Assembly: GCF_040054535.1 (NCBI RefSeq)
Contig: NC_090792.1
Coordinates: 9,774,491-9,838,490, forward strand
Length of the DNA: 64,000 bases
From: Antennarius striatus
Taxonomy: Eukaryota > Chordata > Actinopteri > Lophiiformes > Antennariidae
Direction of reading: 5' to 3'
Positions within the stretch are counted from its first letter, which is position 1, and every line of letters begins with the position of its first letter. The notes beneath the pieces were generated by a model. The model searched no databases and was not told where the DNA came from. It saw only the letters and a program-made list of their open reading frames with translations. Shown one piece after another: positions 47,501-59,517 of this stretch. The position numbers and the translations under genes were made by a program.

Positions 47501-50500
47501 CCCTAAAGGAAAACACAGAGTCACCTTCTCCAGAGAAATCTTTGCACAGTATGGAACAGTCAACACATTAAAAAAATAAATACTAAAATATATATTGCAT
47601 TTGATGCAAGCAGTTGGTATATTTGTTTCATCAAGAGAATATGAGAATGGCTGATAACATAACTCCACACAACTTCTCTAGGTTATTAGTACTGGGGTCT
47701 GTTGTAACTTACTCTTCCTTTGCCCCGATGTCTCCTCTTGGGAGTGTCCACCTCATAGTCATCATCATCATTGAACGCGTCTTCTGCTGCATCTGCTTCC
47801 AGAACCCTCTGAGTCAGAGACAAACACCAAGTTGGCTCTTTAAACAGCAGCTTGCTAACAAAATACTTCTGACAGAAGTGCTGCACGTTTTGTTTTAGTT
47901 CAAATATTTACTTTGGGCTGAAAAGCTTGCAGATCACAAAACTGAATAAAGGACTGAAAACTTGATTGTTCTATTGATATGAATGCTTTAATCAGCAACC
48001 TTTGTACCTTCAGAGTTGGTGAGGTTTTTGCTATTTAAAATTATCATATGTTAAGTAATTATTGTCATATATAACCTGTCAGTAAATGGCAATTTAAAGC
48101 TTCTTGTCCCAAATGTCTTTCGGTGGGACAGTAGTACGCAGAAGTGACTAAACATGGCTTTTTAGGTTGCTCTCAAGTCAGGCCCTCAGCAATTTCAGGA
48201 ATATCACTGACTATTTTACATTTTATGCTTTCATTCCTAAAAAATTCAAACCAAGGTTCAGTTTTTGTTGCACTGTCTACATTTGATCAGGTCAATTTCA
48301 AGTTTTCATGACACCCATATGTCATACCATCATCATCATCATCATCTACCATTGATGGCTGACTGTCTTGTAGAATGGCATGCGCTACAATTCTCACAGT
48401 AAATACTGTAAATGAATATTTTAACACTTTAATTTCCTGTCAGCTCTTTCCTGGTTTACTACTGTGCACCAGTTCTACCTTTCAGCTAGTTCAGATTTAG
48501 CGTCCTCTGCTTGTCTTCCTCATGTTACTCCGGTGGGTCGTTCTAGAATGTTGCTGGGTTTCCATTCAGCAACCACCTTCTTCCAATCCTACCAAACATT
48601 TTCTATGGGATTCAAGTCAGTACAGTGGACTCTGGGGTCTGTTTGGGATCGTCCTTTTGAAATGTCAAGTTGACGGGAAAGCTTCAGTTTCATCTTTCTC
48701 GCAGATGTTGAGGCTTTTTCAGATTTACTATTTTTTCAATGGAATCCAGCAAAGCAGCCCCAGAGCATCAGCGAGCCGAGGCATAGAGGGCTTATGGAAT
48801 GTTAGGTCTTAACAGGAAAAACAGTGACTCTTCTGCTCAAGCAACTCTATGTAGTTTAGCATAAAATTTTAGAATCTGATTTACCAAAGTATCCCATGTG
48901 GATGCTACTTGGGGTCTGGATCGTTTTGACACTGCAGCAGTCTGTAAAAGTAGCCTTAAGTGTTGAATGTAGACAGAAATCCTTTGCATTACACTGTAAA
49001 CTGTTTAACTTGGTGAATGCTAACGGGTGATCAACAGTACGCGCAATGGGGGTTGAATAATTCTGCACACACACATGAAATAAGGTTTGAGACCTGTCTG
49101 ACTGATCTCACCTGGATCTCCAGCAGGCTCTCCTCATCATTTTTGGAATTGTTCCTCTTGTCTAGACCCTCTCCTCGGAGCAGAGCCTCCAGTGTGGTGC
49201 TCTGGGTGGGTAAGGTGTCCTTAGACATGAGGCTGCCATCTGGACGGACACAAAAACCAGCAACATGCGATGATCATCAAAATACCAACAAACATGCTAT
49301 TACTTGTCTACTGCTCACTTTAAGGTTTCTTATATAATGCTTACAATCTCAAAGTTGCACCACATTAAAGTCTGTGAATCTTCAGGCTGTTAATGTGAAA
49401 GAATCATCAAAGCTACAATCTTTGGCTTCTGACTGGCTTTCTGTCAGCACATTCCCATTATGTCTTTGAGAACTCTTAATAAAAGCATGTGAGCGTAGTT
49501 TCTTCAAGCGGCTGTCATCTTTTCATTCTTTGTCTCCAGCAGAATGTGTCATTCCTGCTTTATTTTTATTTTTTTAAATGTACACTGTCATTCTAAAGAG
49601 AGCAGTGTCATTGATGAGCGTGCTACAATACTGCCGTGTGCAGACGCTGAGATGACGGTATCCACAGAAATCTCAGAGGAACAGTATAACTGAGTGGCTT
49701 ATCATGTTAACCTGAGTACATCATGGAGATGTCTCCTCCTACAGCGGGGTGAGGATCTAAACAAACAGTGGTTGACGAGTAGCTTGAGCAGACAAAAGCA
49801 AAGCAAACAAAAGCTGACTGACACTATTCCACTCAGGCAGCTGAGTGGTCACACAGTTGCCGTGCAGATGTTTCTAAAGAGTTCCCCCTGACTCCAGATT
49901 CCAAGTCCATCTAAGCGCTGGAGCCGTGAGCCAGACTTCTGAAGAGCCATGAAGCAACAGCCGACTGCAGAGGCAGCAGGCAGACATAGGAGGCAGGCGA
50001 GCAGGAGCGCTTTGGAAATGGGCCCCTCCACCATGCGACATCAGCCTCGCACCATTGTGTCTGCACACGATGACTTTCAACTCTCCGCGACGAGACAGAC
50101 ACCCCCCCCCCCCACACACACACACACACACCCCTCCCTCCCGTTCGACCCATGGGAGCTGGGGGGCTAAAAATAGAGTCAGCAGCAGCCTGCAGCAAGG
50201 AGCTGATTCTGCATGCAGCCCCAGTCTCCAGCACAACAGTTACACGAGCAGCCGAGGCAGCGAGACACTCCGCTGCCCTGCGCCGGCCACCTCTGGCCAG
50301 CTGCACGACGTGCTTTGTATGAGAAACGGGAGGTTAAATCAGGGTATGTTTTCCCCTCCGCCGAGCAGACAGACAAGCACGTACGATCGGCTTCTGTTGG
50401 AGAGGGAAGGGACAGCGGGGTGGTGGCGCGTCTCAGTGAGCATGAGCTCAGTGGAAAACAATAGGCATTAATGTGATGTGTTTGGGAAACAAAGGCTCGG

Positions 50501-53500
50501 TTCATACGGTATCACTCCATCTTGCTTTCTCTTTCCAGCTCCTCCTTCTCTTTTTTTTTTTTTACAATCTTAACTTCCATTTGTTCCAGAGCACAATGGG
50601 GAAATGTTATTTACATAAAAGGCCTTTTTTTGTGCACATTATAGAATGTAATCAAAAAAACGACACATTTCTCTCTGCCTTTCATTATAGCCACATAAAA
50701 CATGGAGCTTCACGCTTTTGTCATGTTAATCCCTAAAGATAGCAAAACATCTCCATGGGTATGCAAAACTTTGGCGCAGAATGGACCAGTTATTTGGGCT
50801 GCCTGTCAAAATGAGGGAAGAGACAAAGAGATAAAAACCGATCAGCATGGGAGGTAGGTGGCGAGGTGAAAATAAGACAGAGCAGAGGGAAAACGTGTTG
50901 AGTGAGCCAGGGACGGCCAAACTCTATTCTATAACATTTATTAAATAAAGTCTTCCGATGCCAAACTAAGACTCACTGCTCCCAGCAGCAGCAAATCTAA
51001 TTACATGTTCTCCTTCTCAGAAAACAAGTTTACCAGCAGGGGTGAACACAGCCACATTTTATCCTCAGCAAAAAAAAATGACTGGCAGCCTGTTCTGCTT
51101 AGTGTGCTGAGACATAGTGATATGCTTTAAGTGAGATTATTCCAGATCATCACATGAGCTGAAGGAGGAAGTGGGAAGGAAGGGGGGGGGGGGGTGACTA
51201 AAGAACAAGGAATGATGTGCAGGTGGTTTACGGAGAGGAGGCTGTAGGTTCTCACCAAGGTGGAGGCCATAGATGCCCAGGCGTGGATCTGTGGTGTTAT
51301 GCAGCCGTCTCTTCTTCCTCCAGCAGCGGGCGGGGTAAGTGTACATCTGTCCTGCTGTGACCCCTATATAATCACACCAATAAGACAACTTCAATTGAAA
51401 CACAATAAGTATTCAGATACACTTTCCAGGTCAGACAAAAAGACTTAAGTACCCTCAAAAATGAATGAGCTGCATCAAAATTATTTTTTGACAGTTGCAA
51501 ATCACAATCATTGAATAGTTTAAGTCATTCAGTCCAACAAGTCCAACAAGTTTAACACACTCTAGTAGGTCTGAGAAGCTATACTTCAACGCGCATCAAC
51601 GCTTGCGACTTCACCTTGTTGCAGGTTTTTGGTAGATAGTCATGTGATCCCGTACGCGCATTCTATTGTCTGACGGCATTCGGAAGTGCACTACGTTCCG
51701 TGAGTCTCGGACTTATGTGAGCCACAAAAGTGCTTTAAATAGTCGAAAATAGTGTGGGAAAAGGTAATACAGATAGAAGGTGGTTTAATATCAGTATGGG
51801 GAGGATAATAAATGTTTAAATTACCATAAATAATAAGATATATCGCAGAATTCGTTATTCGCATGTGGTTCCTGGAACGTATTAACCGCCAGTAATGTGT
51901 GCGCACTGTATTTGAGAATTGAGAAATATTCTTAAAGTAGAATACTAACATGTTGAAGCGGGCAAAGCATCACTTACTCATCTTTAGCAGGTATAAGTGT
52001 TCATTTTAAGTCAGCGATCCTATAATTAAAGATTGATGAGACACTTAGGCATTAAAGTAGTAGACATAAAACCTTTATGCTAATAATAGTGCAAATTGTT
52101 CAAAATGAATTTTTATGGAGTCGTAAATGCCTGAATCAAAATTTCATGGCAATCCACACATTTCCCTCTCAGCCATAAAATATCAATCACTTTGTGGTGA
52201 GAGGGCAGCACAGTAGCGTGGTTGTTAGCGCTGTTGCCTCATCAAAAGAAGGGTCTGGGTTTGAATCCTTTCAGTGCAGAGTTTGTATGTCCTCCCAGTG
52301 TCTGCGTGGGTTCTCTCTGGGTTCTCCGGCTTCCTCCCACCTCCTTTTTTAATGTACAGTTTACCTTCGAAATAAACAATCAGAAACCAAAAAGAAAATA
52401 TTTTCCTTCATTTACTGTACTCACCAAAAAGCAGAAGTAAAAAAAAAAAAAAAAATCAACAAAGCTGGTCTGACACCTTTGAAACGGTGGCGTATCGACT
52501 TGTGTCAAGAACAGAACAACAAGAACACGATGCAGATCAGTGAAGTCTAGCTGGAAGACATTTCATCACTTCTGACTGATGGTACCATCAGGAAGATTAT
52601 CCTCTCTTGTCCAGGAATGTGTGAACAAAATTTCATGACAAATCATTCATGAGTGGTGGAGTAGAGTCTGGACTGAGGCAGGGACCAGTCAGCTGACAGA
52701 TGACCCTTGTATCATGTGACTAAAAATACATTAAAAAATTTGCAGCTTTTTTTCTGTGGTTTTCTTTGTTTTGTGAGATTTAAACCTGAAACCTGAGGAT
52801 TTAACCTTGGGCTTTGTTAAAAACACTATTTTCTGTTATTATCTATCAGTAAATGATTGATAAAACACAAACAAAACAGAAACCCCCCCATTAATCAATA
52901 CAGAAAACAATCATTATCTATAACTCTTTGTCAAAGCTCAGGACAACACAGACAACACTTTACGAGTTTAATTGATTAAAGCCGTTTTGTATGCATGAGA
53001 GTGTGTTAGTGTGTGTTTGCCCACCGGGGCTGCGGTGGTGCCGCTCCATCCAGATGTAGCAGTTGTTCTGGGCCACACCGGTTTGTGAGTCCAGGAACGG
53101 GAGGCGAACGCTGCGCTCGGCACACAGGCGGGCATTGTAGCTGCGGCACTGTTCAATGGCATCTTTATAGAACTGGTCGCCCAACCTGTAGGGATGTAAG
53201 GTCAGGTCAGTGACACTGTGACACGTTGATGCTCCTGATGAGGCACCTGATTGGAGGAATAACAAAAGCGAGTCTTTTCTTACATTTATGAATGACTTTA
53301 TGATGGCCCGTTGGTTCTTTTGCTAACGACAATGAAATCATTAACTTGAAGACGCTACGACATTTGTATGCAAGTCCCGAACCTTCCTCAAAGCACGAAA
53401 TGTGGTCCCGCCTGCTCGAACGTTTTATCAGCACTGTTCAATGCACATAAGTCTCAAACTGACAGCTGAGGCTGGCTCTCCTCTTCCTGCTTGCCAATGA

Positions 53501-56500
53501 GAGGAAGAGTTTGTGAAAAGACTGCAATCCAGTTTCTGTGCTGCGCCGACTCCCACTGCTGAAGTTAAACATATTTTTACCTCTATGGGCTCTTTGTTTT
53601 GTCTGATTCTAACCCGGCTGTGAGGCACTGAGGCGTTGGTTTGTTTATCTCGGCGACATAGACTTAGGGGTCTAATGTAAAGTCAGTCCCATTAGGAAGC
53701 AGCTCAGACTCTCACACTGTACATCCACTTTTCTGAGCACCACTGAGATTTTGGCAGTCCCTTAGGGTTCCACTGTTAATATTCAGAGTGAAATGGGGGA
53801 GGATATTTCACATTCAGCCCTCGACTGCTGCCACATGCCTGCTATGGTAATTAGGCTAGTTAATTAATCTCAGCAGAGAGTCTCGCACAAGTGCAGGTTT
53901 CATGTTAACTATATCAAAGATGGGGAAAACGCTGCAACTCAAAATCATGGAAAAAGTCGCAGAGGCCAAATAACGGCTAATGATTCTTGCAGTTTGAACA
54001 TCTCCACATGCTCGTAATGAAGTTTCTCCATGTGTTGCCAATTACAACGTTAGGAAGACGGCCATTTTGAAGTGGAACTAACAGACTGCAGGGCGGCAAG
54101 CCGAGTCTGGAATCTATAACTAGAGGTGGAGGAGTTGGAGGAGCCCCATGCTGTGAGCTTCTTCCAGGTCTCACTCCTTCTGTCTTCCTCCTCTACCGTC
54201 TTAACGCGTCAATGATGAGATGATGTCCGGCGGATGAACGGCCGTATGGAATGCTGTCCCTGCACAAAGCCTGCTGCTGACAATGCCACAGTGTGTGTGA
54301 GTCTTCTGGAAAAGGGGCTTCGCGTCAGCGTATGACTGAGAAGAATAAACAGCGGCAGGTACGTAGAGAGCGCACGGGTGAAAAGGTGGCGGCAAAACAA
54401 GGAGATGAATAAAAAGAACAAGACAGGATGGAAAAGGTTGAGAACGAACAAGCAGATCATGATGAATAAATATGGGACTGTTTTTTTTTCTTTACTGGTG
54501 TGAGAACCACCAGATAACGATCATGTTACAACCACATGCTCTGTAAAGATGTCACATCCAGTTTCTTATCACGTATAAAAAAACCCCAAAAAAATACCAA
54601 TTTCTGTCATGGACTCTCACATTCTCACCCCTACAGTTACAGGAATTTTTACAAGAGGTATCACACAGAGATACACGCTAAACAGACCGGCTATAAAGCT
54701 GAAGGTTCAGAGGTCGGACATCTTCACTAAAGCTCGAGCAGGGATTTCTGTTGAAGATAAATATGTGGCTCCTGCAAAATAATGACACACTGCCAAGTCA
54801 TAAATCCACCTGTGGCCAGCGGCCTCCCTGTCAGCGAGTCTGCATGTTGTCCCTCTGTAGGTACCCTCATGTTCTCCATATTTCTCACAACAAATCAAAA
54901 ATCTGTAGTCCAGAATAACTGGTAACTCTAAATTGTCCGTAGAAGTGAATGTGACTGTGACTGGGTGTTTGTGTTTACAGCTTGGTCTTAGGATAAATTG
55001 GCCAGGCTATAAAGCCTCGCCCATCACCAGCCAGGTTAAGATCCACCCAGCAAAAACAGGTGTTCATTGAAAATGAGTGGAAGGATTCTCAGACCTCTAA
55101 AAATTCACACAAATCTTAACCCTCGCCGTTACGTTTCACTGCCAACCTCCAGCTCAAATGAGACAAAAAAAACCTCATTATCAAGACACACAACCTAAAA
55201 CACCACGTTGTCTAGCTGAATGTGAAGGGTTTGGGGGAGAAACAAAGAATATCTGGTACAAGTCTTCTGACTGTGCACCAAGAGGATCTCCGTCGGCGGC
55301 CTCCGTCAACCCAAGCAGCAGGTGCACCTCAGTTTCTCTGACACCTGTAATGAGTGTCAGGAGACAAGAGTCACATTGACACACAAACCCTTCCCATGTC
55401 GACAGACAGAGCTTCCTCCTTTGTCTGTTCAGGGGCCCTCCTTTTAAACCAAAGACTACGTCTCCCTGACATTCCTGGTTGTTTACTGTAATCCCTCGTT
55501 ACTCGCGGTTCATGCATTCCAGGACCACCGGTGATAAACTAAATTCCACGATATTAAAGCAACAAATTATTTTATAATTTACGGTAATTTAAACATTAAT
55601 GAACCCTCAAAATACTGATATCAAACCACCTTGTATTTGTATTATCTTTTCCAACATTCGACTGTTTTAAAACAATTTTGATGGAGCAAAGAAAGCATGA
55701 ATGACCTGATGATCATGCAGATTTGGAACTGAGGGAAAACAGTTAAAATTTTGACTCAAACAGAATGTAGTCCACCCCATCACACTTCAGACCACCTTCT
55801 ACTTACTCTGCTGCCTGTACAACAAAATAGAATCATTACATGTTAATTCCATGCATTTTCAGTCTGATTCACAAATTAAACTTTGATTCCACTGAAAGTT
55901 ATCAACTAAATCATGAAAACAATTGAGGCATCTGGGACAAATATAAATTCCTCATGATTTCACAAATATTCTTCTACTTTCTTATGTTACAACCCGAAAA
56001 ATGCAATTTGCAGAACCCCTGAGGGGTCACAACCCACAAGCTGGGAAACCTCTTACAATCACTTTGTAATCATTTCTGCATATTCACTGACCTCAGCAAT
56101 TACTTTTCTGTACTCCGTTTTACAAAAACAAAACACCACCTAATCTGTAAGGAACCATATTTACCCGTTAAACTCAGTGCCTGAAAGGTGGCATCAGCTA
56201 CAAAACACTTGTAATCTTAAAAACAGTGCCTCCGCGGTACAGCGAGCGCTGCACGTCCTCCATATCTTCCAGCTGAGTAAAGAAGGTGAGTGTGTGTGCA
56301 ATAAGTGAAAAGCAAAAGCAAATTTTGCGGCCAGTTGAGCCTCCGCAACAGTGTTCCTGTCAGCGATATGCTCTGTCAGTATCACCGTAACAACACTATT
56401 CACTTAAGTGATGACAGACTATAGTTTGAAAGCAAACAGCGTTACAGAGAGTGGCTCTGTGATCGTGACTCTGACTGAAAACACAACCTGAGTCTCACCA

Positions 56501-59500
56501 GCTAACACATAACAAGGTTTGTGCAGGTGAGCTTCTGCTTCAACGGAAGCTAGACCTACCACAACACACCATCCTGACAGAAAGCTCAGAACACACCAAT
56601 CAGAACAAGAGTCAAATCAACCACTACCCACTGCAGCACCATCAGAGCCGACCTGACTCACTAGAAGTCTACTCAAGAGTAGCGACAAAGTAGCTGATGA
56701 TCAGCTATTTCACGTCAGGAGAGCTGTAACCTGATCCAGACCAACCTCCAGCTGTGGCCAGAACTTTATTGAACAGCTTTATGAGCTTCTTTATTAATCA
56801 AATATTGCAGACTCCATTTTAATCAGCAGATTCCGGAAATTACCATCCACCCAAACTCATAGGAGGGACAGACCTCACGCAGGCTGCTCCTTCATCCTCC
56901 ACACCCCTACAAAGTCAAACCAGCATTTCATTTCCCTGAAGTGAATCATCCTATTACAAAAAAAAAAGGTCAACTGGTCCACAGGAACGACATCCAATTA
57001 GTGTCAAATGTGGCTAATTATAATCTGACAAACGTGTGAAATTAAGTCAGAAACCCAAGACAGAGTTTAATTATAGCACATCGAAACACTTCATTGAGCG
57101 CAGTTTATGGCGAGGAGACATTCCACATCAGAATGCTAAAACAACTATGAGATGATTCAGCAGCTTGATGGTAGAACACCGGCTACAACACAGGAGAGGG
57201 GGGAAAGTCCAAGAGAAGTACTAATCTAACATATTTTAAAATAAAAATAATGTTTCTATTAGAAACAAACGTCCAGGATGAGAGGATGGAAGGGAGAAGA
57301 TCATTAAGCATCTACTACTGGAGAACAAAATGCTTCAGTGCATTGTTCAGCTGGCAGTGGGTGTGATGGTTGACTTTGAGAATTCAGATTCCATAGAACC
57401 TTTGCATACAGCCAACATTCAGACTGTGCAGGACTAGTCACAGCATGGTGGCCTCAGTATTCAGTTCCATTGTGTGTAGTTTTTTCATTATACCTAATTG
57501 ACTGAATGATGTCCTTATACTCCTGTTAATTCCAATGTCACCTTGACAACTCAAATTCAGTCACGTTTTGTTAGAATCAGAGCATCTGAGCAGAACTGGA
57601 CGTGGTTGTGAGAGCATCAGTTGTTGCATCATTAAACCCAGGACATGACACAAACTGTAGTGATGTGGCTTTACTCGGAGCTACCCGATTCTGAGTAACA
57701 CCGACTCATTCACCTGCCCAGAATAGCTGCTCCAACCATTCTGTTGATGCAATCATCAACAGTTTATGAGTTATGGACAAACACATGAGTCTGACTGCAT
57801 TATCTCAGCTCCATGTTTGGGCTCACCTCCAACACTGACCCAATACATACTAATACATGTCCCCTCCAGAGATAGAAACTGGTCTAGTTGATCTGGATTA
57901 TGATCTGGATTTGAATCCAACCTTGCGACGAAGTGGAACATAATGAAATATGGGTATTTTATTTTATTTTTTTATGACACAGATCTTGTGATGTTGAAGA
58001 AAGAAAAAAAGATACAAGTCTATACCATGAACTAACTGTATTCAGCGCAAGATCCAACCCAAAAGCCTTTAATTTTCTTAATTTTTTATAATCCAATGTG
58101 CTTTATATATGAAAAGTTTTAAAACAGACCATTCATTGAAGATGAGTTCTCAGATGCGTTTTATAATCCAGTGCACTTTATAATCCAGTGTGCTTTATAA
58201 TCCAGTGCACTTTATGTATGATTTTTTTTTTTTAAAATAGGCCATTCATTGAAGGTGCGCCTTATAATCCAGTGCGCCTAATAGTGTGGAATATACTGTT
58301 TATCAATGCACAATGAAAAACGGGCATGCACAACACAATCCTGCACCTTCTCTTTGGTGTGGGGAACAATGTCACATTAACAATGGCAACAATTTCTGCA
58401 CTGTGCAAAGTGTTCCGTGGAGAACTCCCTGTGCTTTCCACGCCGCGGAGGTGCCAGGGTCCCTCTGCGGAGGAGCAGATGGTTCTGCTGCCTGCGCCCA
58501 ACACTTCATCTCTGTAGGAGCATCTCCTCGACAGATGGACCCAGGATCCTGGACCGAGCTAATCTCCAGCACTCCTCCACTTAAAGGCGCAGCGGAGCGC
58601 CCCCCCTCCTCCTCCTCCTCCTCCTCCCCTCGCCTCCCCAGCTCCAAACGAGCCATGATGGTGACAACACACATCAATACAGGCTGAACGCTCCTGTCAC
58701 GTCCCGATTAATGTGCGTGTGAGCAGATAAACGCATCAACAGAAAAACAAGCAGGAGCCCAGTTGCGTCTAACTTACTTATGAATCGGTGACACAATCCA
58801 GAAGAACAAAGAAAAATAAAGGAGATAATGAACCGCATTTATGTGAAGTTTAGCGATGGATAAACGCGCTTTTTTTTTTTACGCACAGTGTTGCCCTATT
58901 TCTAACAGCGGACTAGAATTGTTGTCACTTGTATCGATGGAGCCAAGAAAGCATGCGAACACAAAATGCCTCCCCTCTCGGGCTCTCACCGGGTCCGGAC
59001 CGCGTCTGCGCTCGGAGGAGTCAAAGTTGATATGTCGACAATTCACAGCAACTATAAACGACTTTCGGTATGTCGGATGTTATGTCGCGGCTCTGCCCCC
59101 GCGAGCATCGACAAAATCGGCTTTTAATTATTCGGAGCGACGCAAAGGCACGTTGTCGACAGTTTTCGGACAAATGTATAGCCTGTATAAGACGACAGTG
59201 TCTTCGGTTTGAATGTGGGACCGTGTGGAGGAGAAGCCTCTCCACTGTGGCCGATATGTCAGGTAACATGACGCGCATGTTTAAGACTTAATGTTAAAAT
59301 CTTGTTTCATAAAAGAACTATGCGAGGCTACTTTGCCATGCAAAGAAGTAGACAAAATTAATTTGGACATCTTATTCTGTCATGTTTACACGGCTGGAAA
59401 TCACATGCACGAGCAGATAGCCGTAACGCGCCAGTTGGCAACAAAGTAATTAATCACACATTTCATAAATGTCCAAATTACTTACGCTTTCAGTGGATTC

Positions 59501-59517
59501 TGAATGACAGCCGCCAT
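44387..59517 (-). CDS. dpf3: Zinc finger protein DPF3 (BAF45C), DPF3a-type short form, 9 exons
   Basis: DPF3 is a subunit of the BAF (SWI/SNF) chromatin-remodelling complex with roles in heart and skeletal muscle. Nine minus-strand exons join without a frame break: 59517-59486, 53185-53025, 51363-51256, 49239-49112, 47808-47713, 47502-47442, 46984-46844, 45681-45568 and 44547-44387. They total 1002 nt and 333 residues. Residues 1-90 are the Requiem/DPF N-terminal domain ([39 protein letters not shown]). An acidic, basic-patched linker follows. A C2H2 finger has C194, C197, H210 and H215. After that come a divergent PHD1-like segment (252-284) and a tail with [19 protein letters not shown], characteristic of the human DPF3a isoform (357 residues). 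The second PHD finger of DPF3b is not found. It converges on rgs6. Confidence 0.93.
44578..45535. repeat. 21-bp minisatellite, about 45 units, with 189-bp higher-order repeat
   Basis: The unit is tatgtacaggctatacgcc followed by ac, with variants at the positions reading atgcta, acgcc, atgcc and aggtc. From 44811 the variants repeat as a nine-unit block: 44811-44999 and 45000-45188 are nearly identical (189 bp = 9 x 21). The edges are more degenerate (agtgtac, aatgtac). The array fills most of the last dpf3 intron (44548-45567). Because 21 is a multiple of 3, stop-free frames run through it on both strands, encoding heptads such as YSLYIVA and YVQAIRH. These are not thought to be genes. Confidence 0.97.
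45568..45681 (-). CDS. dpf3: dpf3 exon 8, divergent PHD1-like exon
   Basis: Residues 243-280 read [19 protein letters not shown], then [18 protein letters not shown]. The position and the PDGT.IPNN-like lead match the first half of PHD1 in other DPF3 proteins. The first Cys-x2-Cys is kept (C257, C260), but the usual EELVSCADCGRS ending has become TVYAVCQCT. The acceptor is gtgggtag|GTC and the donor ACAA|gtgagt. Retaining the next intron would stop at a TAA within 20 nt. Confidence 0.75.
46844..46984 (-). CDS. dpf3: dpf3 exon 7 (rest of C2H2 finger and linker)
   Basis: Residues 196-242 give [20 protein letters not shown], completing the Cys2-His2 finger, followed by a Ser- and Arg-rich linker ending QQTDRHK. 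The acceptor is ctgtcacag|TGT and the donor AAAC|gtaagc. Other DPF3 proteins read CGKRYKNRPG here, so [10 protein letters not shown] shows three substitutions. Confidence 0.93.
47442..47502 (-). CDS. dpf3: dpf3 exon 6 (basic patch and start of C2H2 finger)
   Basis: Residues 176-196 read [28 protein letters not shown] is the conserved basic patch and YICD starts the zinc finger. The acceptor is cctttag|GGT and the donor GACA|gtaagt. Confidence 0.92.
47713..47808 (-). CDS. dpf3: dpf3 exon 5 (acidic linker)
   Basis: Residues 144-175 read [20 protein letters not shown], then [12 protein letters not shown]. It is 96 nt and phase 0 at both ends, so it could be skipped without a frameshift. The acceptor is ctgactcag|AGG and the donor AGA|gtaagt. 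Confidence 0.93.
49112..49239 (-). CDS. dpf3: dpf3 exon 4
   Basis: Residues 101-143 read [20 protein letters not shown], then [11 protein letters not shown]..., ending [19 protein letters not shown] and LLEIQ are conserved across DPF3. The acceptor is tccgtccag|ATG and the donor CAG|gtgaga. Confidence 0.94.
51256..51363 (-). CDS. dpf3: dpf3 exon 3
   Basis: Residues 65-100 start [20 protein letters not shown] and end [27 protein letters not shown] is a hallmark of the Requiem/DPF family. The acceptor is ttatatag|GGG and the donor CTTG|gtgaga. Confidence 0.95.
51775..51912 (-). repeat. MITE fragment (same family as 55494)
   Basis: On the minus strand it reads cggttaatacgttccaggaa and tttatggtaatttaaacatt. 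These align in order with cggttcatgcattccaggac and tttacggtaatttaaacatt at 55494-55640. It is a short TIR-type element end in dpf3 intron 2, with no coding capacity. Confidence 0.6.
52203..52343 (+). mobile_element. SINE, 3'-truncated copy
   Basis: It holds the tRNA-like head (gggcagcacagtagcgtggt, then gggtttgaatcc as B box) and part of the body, ending ggcttcctcccacctcc. The cagctgggatagg and (AATG)n parts are missing. It is on the plus strand in dpf3 intron 2. Confidence 0.75.
53025..53185 (-). CDS. dpf3: dpf3 exon 2 (N-terminal Requiem domain)
   Basis: Residues 11-64 include [40 protein letters not shown] and [12 protein letters not shown]. It is the most conserved part of the DPF family and links the protein to the BAF core. 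The acceptor is ccctacag|GTT and the donor CCCCG|gtgggc. Confidence 0.96.
54918..55082 (+). repeat. Decayed 3' half of the fish tRNA-SINE
   Basis: It keeps taaattgtccgtagaagtga, a TG-rich stretch, ggcta..aagcctcgcccatc and accagcc.ggtta in the order of the intact SINE. It ends gaaaatgagtgga, where intact copies have the AATG tail. Confidence 0.45.
55494..55640 (+). repeat. MITE-like element end (ctgtaatccctcgttactcg)
   Basis: The end ctgtaatccctcgttactcg followed by cggttcatgcattccaggac resembles pogo/Tigger-type termini. A related copy lies inverted at 51775-51912. The far end is not recognised, so the borders are approximate. Confidence 0.55.
58090..58310 (+). repeat. MITE-like repeat with internal duplication (ttataatccagtgc units)
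   Basis: The segment tgctttatatatgaaaag..ccattcattgaagatg recurs as tgcactttatgtatga..ccattcattgaaggtg, and ttataatccagtg(c/t)(a/g)c occurs four times. It ends gtgcgcctaatagtgtgga. The pattern matches a common fish short transposon with ggtgcgccttata ends. It is non-coding. Confidence 0.55.
58900..59260. promoter_or_regulatory. dpf3: CpG-rich block next to dpf3 exon 1
   Basis: CG dinucleotides are much denser here than in the surrounding AT-rich intron (for example gggtccggaccgcgtctgcg, and gcgagcatcgacaaaatcgg). It begins about 220 bp downstream of dpf3 exon 1 on the transcribed strand. Vertebrate CpG-rich promoters often extend into the first intron, so this is probably promoter-associated. 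A splice donor inside it could serve a second first exon. Confidence 0.5.
59486..59517 (-). CDS. dpf3: dpf3 exon 1 (start codon)
   Basis: Ten codons plus two bases give [11 protein letters not shown], which matches the N terminus of other DPF3 proteins ([11 protein letters not shown]). The donor is AAAGC|gtaagt. The start codon lies in AAAATGGCGGC, which is also a YY1-type motif. Confidence 0.93.

Larger units (their letters stand above)
53186..59485 (-). other. dpf3: dpf3 intron 1 (about 6.3 kb)
   Basis: No coding exon is supported here. It contains SINE and MITE remnants (54918-55082, 55494-55640, 58090-58310), a (CTC)n run at about 58603-58628, and a CpG-rich block at about 58900-59260 with a good minus-strand donor (CCCG|gtgaga near 58990). 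That block may be an alternative first exon or part of the promoter. Confidence 0.7.

Noticed and set aside
49874..50505. Several overlapping frames over 100 codons on both strands
   Set aside because: They lie in GC-rich dpf3 intron DNA with poly-C and CA runs. The peptides are low-complexity and there is no matching exon structure.
58286..58687. A 133-codon plus-strand frame ending in a serine run
   Set aside because: The serine run comes from a (CTC)n tract, and the frame starts inside a MITE-like repeat.
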